The position numbers were made by a program, and so were the translations under genes. A stretch of DNA of 64,000 bases from Muriicola marianensis (GTDB taxonomy: Bacteria > Bacteroidota > Bacteroidia > Flavobacteriales > Flavobacteriaceae), in contig NZ_BMFH01000002.1 in the NCBI RefSeq assembly GCF_014638095.1, positions 248,001-312,000 on the forward strand. The letters run 5' to 3'. Below, one piece after another: positions 24,543 through 32,440 of the stretch. Under the pieces are notes generated by a model. That model worked only from the letters and a program-made list of their open reading frames with translations, did not search any database and was not told the DNA's origin. Numbering within the stretch: position 1 is the stretch's first letter; each line of letters opens with the position of its first letter.

Positions 24543-25985
24543 ATGAAAATTCCATTTTTTCTCTGCTTAATTGCGTTCAGTATCGCCCCGTCGACTCTCA
24601 GCTCTCAGGAACTAACTATCAGAAAAGGGATGGTGCAGGATTCCGTCCGCATCAACGATTCCATTCCGGAAACCTTTGCGGTTTATCTTCCAACAAACTA
24701 CGAGCCTTCCTTAAAATGGCCTGTCCTGTTTGCCATGGATATGCAAGGACGTGGAAAACAGATAGTGCATATGTTCAGGGAAGTAGCGGAGGAGCAGGGG
24801 TTTATTGTAGCGGCCTCAAATGATATTCACGACAGCCTGTCAATAGTTCAGAATACGCTGGTGACGAGCCGGATGTTCAACAGGGTATTCAGTTTGTTTT
24901 CCATTCACAAAAATCGGACCTATACGGCTGGTCTGGCTGACGGGGCGCAATTTGCTACAATCGTAGCTTCCCTGATCAAGCCGGTGGAAGGTGTGATCTC
25001 CTGTGGTGCCGGCATTCCTTACAAGGAATTGATTAATCCAAAAAACCCATTTCAGTTTATAGGCATAGTGGGGAGATCAGACCACAACTTCAATAATCTC
25101 CTGGAAGATTTCGGCATGACCAGGACAACCACTAAAGCCATTGGAAGGTCAAAAATGGTTGATTACCTGATGGTATTTGAAGGAGGGGCGGAGTGGCCCC
25201 CCCAGGACTATCTGCAGCGCGCCCTCGAGATCCTTAATTTAAAGAGTATGAGCAAGGGGGATATCGCGAGGGATTCGACCTACGTGAACAGTAATTACAA
25301 CCGTAACATGGCAGAGCTGGATAAACTGGTGACCAATGGGGACTATCTGGGAGCGGCTTTCCTTGCTGATGAGATGCTCACTAAATTCAAGGGACTGCTC
25401 GATCTGGATGAATTGAAAAGAAGGAAGAAGTTCATCTGGCGAGAAAAGGAATACCAGGTGCAGTCGCGTAAGCAAAATCGTTACTTGCAAAAGGAATACT
25501 TCATACGGGAGGAATACGACTTCAACCTCAATGACGATGTGCTCACCCTTAATTACAACAATTTGGGATGGTGGAATTACCAGAAGGGAGAGATAGACAA
25601 GTTTCGGAAGAGTAACGACCCTTTTGAAAAAGAAATGGGGAACCGCCTGCTGGGATTTTTGAACGCCCTGGTGGAGGACAATATCGAACTTGAAAAGGCC
25701 CAGAACCCTGTGAATGAGGAAGCTCTCAGCTACCTGTGGATGGTCAAGACCATTTCGGCTCCCCTGGAATATCAGAATTACCTCAACATCATTTCCGACA
25801 GCGCCAAATACGAAGATTTTGGAACTGCTCTATTTTACCTTGAGGAACTGCTGAAGAAGGGTTTCACAGATAAGGCTGCCCTCTATACGCTGAAGCACAC
25901 AGCCCTATTGAGGATCACCCCTGAGTTTAACGAGATCATCGAAAAGTACTTTAAGGATGCACGGTACGATCTCATAGAGGATTAG
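24543..25985 (+). CDS. exported alpha/beta-hydrolase-like protein without nucleophile serine
   Basis: A 480-residue secreted protein. A signal peptide (FFLCLIAFSIAPSTLSSQ) is followed by an esterase-like fold: FAVYLPTNYEPSLKWPVLFAMDMQG, then the nucleophile elbow region TYTAGLADGAQFATIVA. The elbow reads GLADG where active enzymes have GxSxG, so the serine is Ala. The C-terminal part from about residue 230 is helical (YLGAAFLADEMLTKFKGL), possibly TPR-like. It probably has a binding rather than hydrolytic role, unless a different residue acts. It stands alone downstream of the Lrp gene. Confidence 0.8.
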   Translation: MKIPFFLCLIAFSIAPSTLSSQELTIRKGMVQDSVRINDSIPETFAVYLPTNYEPSLKWPVLFAMDMQGRGKQIVHMFREVAEEQGFIVAASNDIHDSLSIVQNTLVTSRMFNRVFSLFSIHKNRTYTAGLADGAQFATIVASLIKPVEGVISCGAGIPYKELINPKNPFQFIGIVGRSDHNFNNLLEDFGMTRTTTKAIGRSKMVDYLMVFEGGAEWPPQDYLQRALEILNLKSMSKGDIARDSTYVNSNYNRNMAELDKLVTNGDYLGAAFLADEMLTKFKGLLDLDELKRRKKFIWREKEYQVQSRKQNRYLQKEYFIREEYDFNLNDDVLTLNYNNLGWWNYQKGEIDKFRKSNDPFEKEMGNRLLGFLNALVEDNIELEKAQNPVNEEALSYLWMVKTISAPLEYQNYLNIISDSAKYEDFGTALFYLEELLKKGFTDKAALYTLKHTALLRITPEFNEIIEKYFKDARYDLIED

Positions 25986-26043
25986 CCCTTAGTATTCTTC
26001 TGCCCGGCAGAATTCGATACCAATTATCAAGATCGCTTTCTGA

Positions 26044-27252
26044 TCATTTTTTCCTGCTTGTCTGTAACCTGTAACGCAGGGCGTAAAGCAAAAGGATTCC
26101 CATAACTCCTATGATCATTGCGAGGTACCATGTCGACTTGTAACCAAAGTTTGCGATGGAGACCATACCTCCGTTATGCGCAAAAATATGGGATATGGAG
26201 AATGCAATATTGTAAAGTGCCATGTATTCTCCCTGCCTGCCCGAACGGGATCGGTCCATGGCAAAGGCACTGGAGAATGGAAATGTGATCATTTCCCCGA
26301 GAGTCATCAGGATCATGCCGATCACCAGGAGACCGGTCCAGGTACCAATGGTAAGGAAAAAGAAACTGAAAGTGGTCATGGCCAGACCTATTATCATCAG
26401 GGACGTCCTGGATAGGGTGGAGGTTTCCAGATACTTGATCAGAGGCATCTCAAAGACAAAGATGATAAACCCGTTCATGGCTAAAAGGAGCCCGATGCCA
26501 ACCTCGCTAAGAGATCTCATTTCACTGTAAAAGAGAGGGACGGTCGAAAAGTACTGCACAAAGATGAGGCCCAGCAGGACCATGGCTCCGATAAATAGGA
26601 GGTAAGGATAGTCGCTGTAGGCAGAACGGGGGGCTTCATTCTTAACCTGGTCCAATTCTTTCGCCTTTTTCGGATTGAGAACAAGCAGGAGGAGAAGTGC
26701 CGCCAGCAGGCAGGTGACTCCGTCAATCCAGAACAACCCGAAATACCCGACAGAGGCTATTATGACCCCGCCAATGGCAGGTCCGGCTGAGAACCCCAGG
26801 TTGATGGCGAGGCGGATGAGGGTCACGGACCGGGTTTTGTTCTCGTGTTTGCTGTAAGCGCTCATCGCCACATAGGTAGCAGGCCTGAAGGAGTCTGCAA
26901 TAACCATCAGGACAAAGATCCCACTGCAAATGGCATAAAAGGATTCCAGCATCTGAAGCCAGATAAAGAGGACGCCGGTGAGGAATAGGCTCCACACCAT
27001 GACCTTATAATAGCCGATCCGATCCGTCAGTTTTCCACCCAGCCAGGTTCCGGCGAGGGAGCCCAGGCCAAAACAGCTCATGATGGTTCCCACATCCTCC
27101 AGGGAAAAGCCCCTGTCCTGGGTCAGGTAAAGAGAGAGAAAGGGGATGACCATGGTGCCGGCGCGGTTGATCAGCGTGACAAGGGCCAGCCACCAAACCT
27201 CCCTTGAGAGTCCTTTAAAGGAATTTAGATAGGAGAGGTAGAGCAACTTCAT
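26044..27252 (-). CDS. major facilitator superfamily transporter
   Basis: A 402-residue membrane protein with about twelve hydrophobic segments. The loop 2-3 motif GSLAGTWLGGKLTDRIGYYKV matches the MFS G-x-L-a-D-r-x-G-r/y pattern. It resembles drug or sugar efflux members such as MdtH. The substrate cannot be inferred. It is a single gene, divergent from the DUF1684 lipoprotein. Confidence 0.92.
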   Translation of the reverse strand: MKLLYLSYLNSFKGLSREVWWLALVTLINRAGTMVIPFLSLYLTQDRGFSLEDVGTIMSCFGLGSLAGTWLGGKLTDRIGYYKVMVWSLFLTGVLFIWLQMLESFYAICSGIFVLMVIADSFRPATYVAMSAYSKHENKTRSVTLIRLAINLGFSAGPAIGGVIIASVGYFGLFWIDGVTCLLAALLLLLVLNPKKAKELDQVKNEAPRSAYSDYPYLLFIGAMVLLGLIFVQYFSTVPLFYSEMRSLSEVGIGLLLAMNGFIIFVFEMPLIKYLETSTLSRTSLMIIGLAMTTFSFFFLTIGTWTGLLVIGMILMTLGEMITFPFSSAFAMDRSRSGRQGEYMALYNIAFSISHIFAHNGGMVSIANFGYKSTWYLAMIIGVMGILLLYALRYRLQTSRKK

Positions 27253-27341
27253 GGGGATATCTGTATCGTGATCCGCTGTTTCAGGAGGTAAAGGCTCACC
27301 TTTACATCGATCTAAATCTAGCTAAAAAATGACCTATTCCG

Positions 27342-27349
27342 TACTTTTG
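27342..27349 (+). promoter_or_regulatory. -7 promoter element
   Basis: TACTTTTG (TAnnTTTG) 19 bases before the ATG of the DUF1684 gene. Confidence 0.5.
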
Positions 27350-27367
27350 AACTAAAATGGTGTACAT

Positions 27368-28009
27368 ATGAGAGTTTTCATTTGCCTCCTGTTCCTGTGT
27401 TTGGTCTTCAACAGTTGTGGGGATGGTAAGAAATACCATGATGAGGTCGCCCGTAAAGAACTACCGGCAGATAGTGTATTAGCCTCTATCATCTCCTTCC
27501 AGAATGAATTGAATGAAGAGTTTGCCAACCCGGAATCATCTCCTTTGCCAGACCGCTACCGCAAGGATTTCGAAGGGCTGGAATTCTTTGATCCGGACAC
27601 CACCTTCCGGGTCGTGGCTGATCTCACGCGTACCCCAGAGGCCATACCCTTCCTGATGCCCACCAATACGGACCGGATGTCTGAGGAGGTCGTTTACGGG
27701 GTTTTGACTTTTGAGTTGAAAGGGCAGCGGTATCAGCTGGAGGTATATCAGAATCAGGAATTAAGTACTGAAGAAGGTTACGAAGAGTACCTCTTCCTGC
27801 CGTTCACGGATGAGACCAATGGAAAATCTACCTACGAAGGGGGCCGGTATATCGACCTGAGCATTCCTGATGGAGAACAGCTCGTTATCGATTTCAACAG
27901 GGCCTATAACCCTTATTGTGCCTATAACAAAAAGTATTCCTGCCCACTTGTTCCCGCCCAGAACCATCTCTCGACTGAGGTGAGGGCAGGTGTGAAAGCC
28001 TTCAAATAA
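27368..28009 (+). CDS. DUF1684 lipoprotein
   Basis: A 213-residue protein with a lipoprotein signal (LVFNSCGDG, Cys17). The DUF1684 core is clear near the C-terminus: RYIDLSIPDGEQLVIDFNRAYNPYCAY, then KYSCPLVPAQN (both quoted in part). The Cys/Tyr-rich NPYCAYNKKYSCP stretch is the most conserved motif of the family. The function is unknown. It is convergent with the porin gene. Confidence 0.9.
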   Translation: MRVFICLLFLCLVFNSCGDGKKYHDEVARKELPADSVLASIISFQNELNEEFANPESSPLPDRYRKDFEGLEFFDPDTTFRVVADLTRTPEAIPFLMPTNTDRMSEEVVYGVLTFELKGQRYQLEVYQNQELSTEEGYEEYLFLPFTDETNGKSTYEGGRYIDLSIPDGEQLVIDFNRAYNPYCAYNKKYSCPLVPAQNHLSTEVRAGVKAFK

Positions 28010-28015
28010 GTCCAA

Positions 28016-28050
28016 AATAAAACCCTGACAATAAAATTGCCAGGGCTTAT
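28016..28050 (-). terminator. terminator of the glnB-amt-porin cluster
   Basis: Arms CCCTGACAAT (28023-28032) and ATTGCCAGGG (28036-28045), with one mismatch. On the minus strand they are followed by TTTTATTTT, after the porin stop codon. Confidence 0.7.
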
Positions 28051-28084
28051 CAACGAACTAAACAAAACTAATAAAGACTCGCTG

Positions 28085-29125
28085 TTAGAAAGAGTATATC
28101 GCTGCGATCAGGAAGGACGAGAGGCTGTTTGTCGGTGCCCCGTCACTGTCTGAAAAGGGTTCATTGTCGTCTCCAAAACTATCCAGGCGGATTTCCGGTT
28201 TGATGATCAGGTTTTCCTTGGTATAGCTTCCTGTGAGGGTCAGTCCCAGAACAGGAACATCGTCAAAACCATCCTGGGTAAAGGCGAAGTATTCACCTCT
28301 CAGTCCGATAGCAAAATCATCTGAGGTCTTCAGCTGGGGATAGATGGCAGCTCCGTAGAATCCTGAATCCGTTTCAGAGTTCTTGTTGTAGGCAGCATTG
28401 ATTCCCAGGAAAAAGTCCTGCGTCAGATCCACCCCACCGGTATAATCGATCTCAAAGCCCAGACCTCCGTTAGACCCGCTGTCGTAGTACAGGTTCAGGT
28501 ACTGCCCGTGAACGCCCAACTGTGTTCCCAGGGCATACTCCCCGGTGGCACTGATATCGTTAGTGTCCCATGGGTTGGTTACGGCAACCATCAGACTCAC
28601 GTCATCAGAAAGGGCAAAGTCGGCTTTTACTCCCATATGGGAGAACGGTCCGTTGGAAAAGAGATAGGAAACACTGTAGTTGAAGTTGGCCGCAGGCGCA
28701 ATTACCTCATATCCTACCCAGGTGTTGAAACGCCCGATAGTCAGGGTAGTGTTTTCCGATACATTCCAGTAGGCGTAGGCCTGGTTAATGATACCGTTCA
28801 GCACATCATTTTCAAAGGTGGCCTCTGTTCCTCTGGGACCAAAGACCAGGTCGACCACCACTCCGGTGTCTCCCTTTTCATAGGCTCCGATCAGGTTTGC
28901 CATCCCCAGGGCAAATCCCGTTTGATTCGCAAAGGAGGTCGGGGTAGCTGTTGTGGCCAGTCCGGCATCGTTAAAGGTTGTCCTGTAGTAAGTATCAATA
29001 CTTCCGGAGAGGGAAAACGGACTTGATGTTTCTTCCTCTTCCTGGGCTAATCCTATCACGCCGACGAAAAGTATGGTGAGATAGAGTAATTTTTTTCCGA
29101 AATTTGTATAAATAATCGTTTTCAT
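28085..29125 (-). CDS. outer-membrane beta-barrel porin (BBP2/OmpL-like)
   Basis: A 346-residue outer-membrane protein: signal peptide ending GVIGLAQ, then amphipathic strands (FSLSGSIDTYYRTTF, TTLTIGRFNTWVGYEVIAP, FNYSVSYLFSNGPFSHMGVK) up to a C-terminal FLIAAIYSF with terminal Phe. This matches the beta-barrel porin-2 family. It follows amt on the same strand after a 109-base gap with a strong hairpin, suggesting it lets nitrogen compounds such as ammonium or small amines cross the outer membrane. That role is inference from the position. Confidence 0.85.
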   Translation of the reverse strand: MKTIIYTNFGKKLLYLTILFVGVIGLAQEEEETSSPFSLSGSIDTYYRTTFNDAGLATTATPTSFANQTGFALGMANLIGAYEKGDTGVVVDLVFGPRGTEATFENDVLNGIINQAYAYWNVSENTTLTIGRFNTWVGYEVIAPAANFNYSVSYLFSNGPFSHMGVKADFALSDDVSLMVAVTNPWDTNDISATGEYALGTQLGVHGQYLNLYYDSGSNGGLGFEIDYTGGVDLTQDFFLGINAAYNKNSETDSGFYGAAIYPQLKTSDDFAIGLRGEYFAFTQDGFDDVPVLGLTLTGSYTKENLIIKPEIRLDSFGDDNEPFSDSDGAPTNSLSSFLIAAIYSF

Positions 29126-29195
29126 ATTTCTGTGTTTGTTATCCTGTTTACAGGATGTTAATACTGTTTTAAGTTGAAATGTTGAAAAGGTTATG

Positions 29196-29222
29196 AACGG
29201 AGCGTTCTGCCAAACGCTCCGT
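29196..29222. terminator. 11-bp hairpin between amt and the porin gene
   Basis: AACGGAGCGTT (29196-29206) and AACGCTCCGTT (29212-29222) pair perfectly around CTGCCA. A T-run follows only on the plus strand. On the minus strand, where both genes are read, it could be an attenuator or an mRNA-stability hairpin reducing porin expression. Confidence 0.6.
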
Positions 29223-29234
29223 TCGCTTTTTATA

Positions 29235-30488
29235 TTAATGTTGGTTCATTCTGAAATCTGCATAGGCATCCATTCCGTGCTCGTGCAGGTCGAGTCCGTC
29301 TACTTCTTCCTCCTTGGCGACGCGGATACCCACGGTCTTCTTCAGGCTGTAGAAGATGATAAAGGCTGTGAGGGAACAAAAGGTTGCTGCAGCTCCCACT
29401 CCTGCCAGCTGGTAGAGGAACTGGTCCCCTCCGGCCTTGGCGCCAAAGATACCGACAGCCAGTGTTCCCCAGATCCCACAGATCAGGTGAACGGTCACGG
29501 CACCTACGGGGTCGTCAAGTCGAATCCTGTCTATAAAGGCAACACCCAGCACAATGATCAATCCGGCGATAAATCCTATGAGCACGGCTTCATTTGGCGA
29601 CATAAGATCTGCCCCTGCGGTGATCCCCACGAGTCCGCCCAGGATCCCGTTCAGGAACATGGTGAGGTCGAGGTTCTTGTAGAGCAAGGTTGAAAGGATA
29701 AGGGCACCTACACCTCCTGCAGCTGCTGCCAGGCTCGTGGTCACCAGGACCAGAGAGGTGAGTTCAGGGTCTCCGGACAAAACAGATCCACCGTTAAACC
29801 CGAACCATCCCAGCCAGAGGATCAGTACCCCTGCCGTGGCCAATGGGATGTTGTGTCCCGGAATAGCCTTGGGTTTACCGTCTTCCCCAAATTTGCCGAT
29901 CCTCGCACCCAGGAGATAGATCCCGATAAGGGCTCCCCATCCTCCTACTGAATGCACGAGGGTGGATCCTGCAAAATCGTAAAAACCGGCGTCGTCACCT
30001 CCAAGGGTTGAGAGGAAACCGCCTCCCCATTGCCATGATCCTACAATAGGATATACCAGACCTACGTAGAGGATCACGAAGATCATAAACGGCCCGATCT
30101 TGATCCGCTCTGCAACTGCTCCTGAAACGATAGTAGCGGCCGTGGCGGCGAACATCCCCTGGAAGAGAAAATCGGTCCACCAGGTATATCCCCCATCGGC
30201 GTATTCGGGTGTCATCCCGTTCTCTGGAGCTGCGATCCCGAATCCTGCAAAATCGAGGATTCCTGCAGATCCGTCGGCGAATCCCGGGTACATCAGGTTA
30301 AATCCGCCTATGTAATACATAAGAAGTCCGACCGTAATGATAAAAATGTTCTTAAAGAGAATGTTGATCGTGTTTTTCTGTCTCGTAAGTCCTATTTCCA
30401 AAAAGGCAAATCCGGAGTGCATGAAAAATACCAGAGCGGTACAGATCATCATCCAAATGTTGTTTGCTGTAAATAATCCTGCTTCCAT
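29235..30488 (-). CDS. amt: ammonium transporter
   Basis: A 417-residue inner-membrane ammonium channel with about eleven hydrophobic segments. Family motifs include GFAFLEIGLTRQKNTINILFKN (in part), FAATAATIVSGAVAERIK, FAGSTLVHSVGGWGALIG (pore His) and HLICGIWGTLAVGIFG (second pore His). It has no cleavable signal. It lies 30 bases downstream of glnB, so P-II can gate it: P-II binding to Amt when nitrogen is ample closes the channel. Confidence 0.97.
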   Translation of the reverse strand: MEAGLFTANNIWMMICTALVFFMHSGFAFLEIGLTRQKNTINILFKNIFIITVGLLMYYIGGFNLMYPGFADGSAGILDFAGFGIAAPENGMTPEYADGGYTWWTDFLFQGMFAATAATIVSGAVAERIKIGPFMIFVILYVGLVYPIVGSWQWGGGFLSTLGGDDAGFYDFAGSTLVHSVGGWGALIGIYLLGARIGKFGEDGKPKAIPGHNIPLATAGVLILWLGWFGFNGGSVLSGDPELTSLVLVTTSLAAAAGGVGALILSTLLYKNLDLTMFLNGILGGLVGITAGADLMSPNEAVLIGFIAGLIIVLGVAFIDRIRLDDPVGAVTVHLICGIWGTLAVGIFGAKAGGDQFLYQLAGVGAAATFCSLTAFIIFYSLKKTVGIRVAKEEEVDGLDLHEHGMDAYADFRMNQH

Positions 30489-30518
30489 ATTCTGTAATTT
30501 GTTAGTTAGTTATCAGAT

Positions 30519-30857
30519 TTAGTTAATCCCTTCATATCCGTTTTCACGAGTGCGGATCCTGTAGGCATCGGTGACCTCGGATACAAAGATTTTACCGTCC
30601 CCTACATTGCCGGTATAAGCGGCATCCAGAACGGTGCTTACGGTTTTCTCGAGAAAATCATCTGAGACGACGATCACCAGATATCTACGCTGTATATCTG
30701 AAGTACTATAGGAGATACCCCTGTACACGTGTCCCTGTTTCTCGTTCCCCACGCCGGTTACATCCCAGTAGCTGAAGAAATTCACCTCGATTGCATGAAG
30801 TGCTTTTTTCACATCGTCAAACTTTGATTTGCGAATGATTGCTTCTACTTTTTTCAT
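30519..30857 (-). CDS. glnB: P-II family nitrogen regulatory protein
   Basis: A 112-residue P-II trimer subunit. It starts KKVEAIIRKSKFDDVKKAL, with the T-loop GVGNEKQGHVYRGISYSTSD containing Tyr residues at the uridylylation region and the Gln before GH. GDGKIFVSEVTDAYRIRTRE is the ATP-binding C-terminal part. It senses 2-oxoglutarate and ATP/ADP. It is first in the glnB-amt-porin cluster, so it probably acts mainly on Amt (GlnK-like); the name glnB is generic. Confidence 0.95.
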   Translation of the reverse strand: MKKVEAIIRKSKFDDVKKALHAIEVNFFSYWDVTGVGNEKQGHVYRGISYSTSDIQRRYLVIVVSDDFLEKTVSTVLDAAYTGNVGDGKIFVSEVTDAYRIRTRENGYEGIN

Positions 30858-30882
30858 TGTATTAGTTTATTGTTGATGGGGC

Positions 30883-30890
30883 CAAAATTA
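30883..30890 (-). promoter_or_regulatory. -7 promoter element of glnB-amt
   Basis: TAATTTTG on the minus strand (TAnnTTTG), 25 bases before the glnB start codon. The dyad at 30902-30928 covers the place where the -33 element should be. Confidence 0.6.
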
Positions 30891-30901
30891 GATTAAAAGA
30901 A

Positions 30902-30928
30902 ATAACCCCCTAAAAAAATGGGGGTTAT
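30902..30928. promoter_or_regulatory. 27-bp dyad upstream of glnB-amt
   Basis: Perfect 9-bp arms ATAACCCCC and GGGGGTTAT around a 9-base A-rich spacer. It overlaps the expected -33 region of the glnB promoter, a position suited to repression or to activator-dependent start. It shares the ACCCC/GGGGT arms and nine-base spacing with 10588-10607. Confidence 0.65.
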
Positions 30929-30958
30929 CTGATCATTTTTATCATTATTACAAAATAG

Positions 30959-30977
30959 ACCCCTAAAAAATTAGGGT
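30959..30977. promoter_or_regulatory. second dyad upstream of glnB-amt
   Basis: ACCCC, nine bases, AGGGT: the same layout as the neighbouring dyad with one substituted arm base. A weaker third copy, TACCC and GGGTA with ten bases between them, is at 31037-31056. Confidence 0.5.
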
Positions 30978-31089
30978 ATGATATTCTCAATTGTAAATTT
31001 TGGGAATATGGTTTTTTTGTAGGCGAGTTTTAACAGTACCCGTAAGAAAAGGGGTATGTATAGAAATTAAAACACTGAAAAACAGAGTG

Positions 31090-31464
31090 TTATAATAAGG
31101 CTTTTATCAACCAGAGTCCTGCTGCAACAGCCAGGATACCAAGGACGACACTGCCCAGTATATAAAGTAGGAAGAGAAATATTTGTCCTTCCCTGATCAT
31201 GCCGTAGTTTTCCAGGGCAAAGGAGGAGAAGGTCGTGAAGCCGCCACAAAATCCGACAGTGAGAAATAAAACAGCGGTATTACTAAAGCTGGTGTACTTT
31301 GCCGAAAGGCCAAGGATGAGACCAATCAAAAGACATCCCAGCATGTTAACCCCAAAGGTTCCCAGGAAGAAAGAAGGGATAAACGGGTTTAAGGCTTTAC
31401 TGATTAAATAGCGAAGGGCACTTCCGATACCACCCCCGAGGAAGACCAGTAAAAAATTTTTCAT
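31090..31464 (-). CDS. crcB: fluoride exporter CrcB (Fluc)
   Basis: A 124-residue four-span membrane protein forming fluoride channels as antiparallel dimers. GGGIGSALRYLISKALNP near the start and GFCGGFTTFSSFALE (Na+/F- region) near residue 75 are diagnostic. The N-terminal FLGGGIGSALRY and FGVNMLGCLLIGL fit the family. There is no recognisable crcB riboswitch upstream. It is a lone minus-strand gene downstream of a 59-residue membrane microprotein gene. Confidence 0.95.
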   Translation of the reverse strand: MKNFLLVFLGGGIGSALRYLISKALNPFIPSFFLGTFGVNMLGCLLIGLILGLSAKYTSFSNTAVLFLTVGFCGGFTTFSSFALENYGMIREGQIFLFLLYILGSVVLGILAVAAGLWLIKALL

Positions 31465-31481
31465 TCCCTAAAGATAGGAAT

Positions 31482-31661
31482 CTAGATGGCTTTCCGGTAT
31501 TCTGAAGATGACAAATCGAGGGGGTATACCTTCTCTTGAGCTGCATCATTTCTATCGCCGGAAATCTCGGCTTGCCTGCGCTTGTTCATCACCACGCTGA
31601 AGGTAAGCAGGCCTGCATTCACTGCAATTAAAATGAAGAAAATGGTAAAAAAGGTTGTCAT
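31482..31661 (-). CDS. 59-residue single-span membrane protein (F4-N15-LL-S22 family)
   Basis: The ATG is at 31661 and the TAG at 31482. One hydrophobic segment (TTFFTIFFILIAVNAGLLTF, residues 2-21) is followed by a charged tail (MNKRRQAEISGDRNDAAQ) facing one side of the membrane. Positions F4, N15, L18, L19 and S22 are shared with the two 29-residue proteins at 46659-46748 and 46806-46895. A TACTTTTG promoter element is at 31696-31689. Not recognised by name; conserved small membrane proteins of this look occur in Flavobacteriaceae. Confidence 0.7.
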   Translation of the reverse strand: MTTFFTIFFILIAVNAGLLTFSVVMNKRRQAEISGDRNDAAQEKVYPLDLSSSEYRKAI

Positions 31662-31688
31662 TTATCGGATTTCTTTGAAAGTATAACG

Positions 31689-31696
31689 CAAAAGTA
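31689..31696 (-). promoter_or_regulatory. -7 promoter element of the 59-residue membrane protein gene
   Basis: TACTTTTG on the minus strand, 27 bases before the ATG. Confidence 0.5.
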
Positions 31697-31776
31697 CGTG
31701 TTTTCTTATAGTATACGCATGAAATGCCGATTATGTTGTCAGGTCTTTAATTTTTGTGGTGTAGGCAAAAAAACTG

Positions 31777-31965
31777 TTAATTTTTCAGCAAATATTTAAG
31801 ACCAAAAAGGATAATTACGAATAGGACAAAAACGATCCCTACCCATTTTACACCTTTGTAGTTCTTTTGGTGAAGATCCTTGTCCTTTTTATAGGAAATA
31901 ACGATAATTGAGGCGAAGACAAGTACGAATAAGGCCGCAAAAATTAATTGTCCTGTGCTGAACAT
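31777..31965 (-). CDS. 62-residue two-span membrane protein
   Basis: I start at the ATG 31965 (MFSTGQLIFAALFVLVFASI); the longer frame to 32043 overlaps the promoter of the divergent gene. Two hydrophobic helices (residues 6-24 and 43-60) flank a basic loop (SYKKDKDLHQKNYKGVK), and the C-terminus is YLLKN. It looks like a conserved flavobacterial small inner-membrane protein of unknown function. It is divergent from the MazG-like gene with 42 bases between starts. Confidence 0.75.
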   Translation of the reverse strand: MFSTGQLIFAALFVLVFASIIVISYKKDKDLHQKNYKGVKWVGIVFVLFVIILFGLKYLLKN

Positions 31966-32007
31966 AATGTCTATTTTTAGTGCAAAATTACGCGAAATAC
32001 ACATATC

Positions 32008-32394
32008 ATGAAAAGTAAGATCGATGCTGTTGCCCTGTTTCATCGTTCCTTTGGACTGGGAATTTCAGAAAGTCCCAGGGCCGATCTGGGGGAAGAGAAG
32101 AACCTCCTGAGATTTAATCTTATGGATGAGGAGAACAGGGAATATTTTGAAGCAGCTAAGAAGGACGATGCGGTGGAAGTGGCAGACGCTTTGGGTGATA
32201 TGCTCTATATCCTTTGCGGGACCATCCTTGAACACGGGATGCAGCATATTATCGAAGAGGTATTTGAGGAAATACAGCGCAGCAACATGAGTAAATTGGG
32301 AGCGGACGGAAAACCTATCTACAGGGAAGACGGCAAGGTTCTGAAGGGTCCCGATTACTTCAAACCCGATATCAAAGGTATTCTGGACAGGTAG
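32008..32394 (+). CDS. MazG-like nucleoside triphosphate pyrophosphohydrolase
   Basis: A 128-residue all-alpha NTP pyrophosphatase. The catalytic region FNLMDEENREYFEAAKKDD and VEVADALGDMLYILCGT has the ExxE...ExxD metal-binding set of the MazG/HisE fold. The tail MSKLGADGKPIYREDGKVLKG is typical of the phosphoribosyl-ATP-diphosphatase-like subgroup. It probably hydrolyses non-canonical or excess nucleotides. Confidence 0.88.
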   Translation: MKSKIDAVALFHRSFGLGISESPRADLGEEKNLLRFNLMDEENREYFEAAKKDDAVEVADALGDMLYILCGTILEHGMQHIIEEVFEEIQRSNMSKLGADGKPIYREDGKVLKGPDYFKPDIKGILDR

Positions 32395-32440
32395 TCAGTT
32401 GATTTTATCCCAACGAATACATCCCAGAAGCGCATGTAAA

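Noticed and set aside
31465-31481. Fluoride riboswitch before crcB
   Set aside because: The space before crcB is only 17 bases to the next gene and no riboswitch core is visible there or further upstream.
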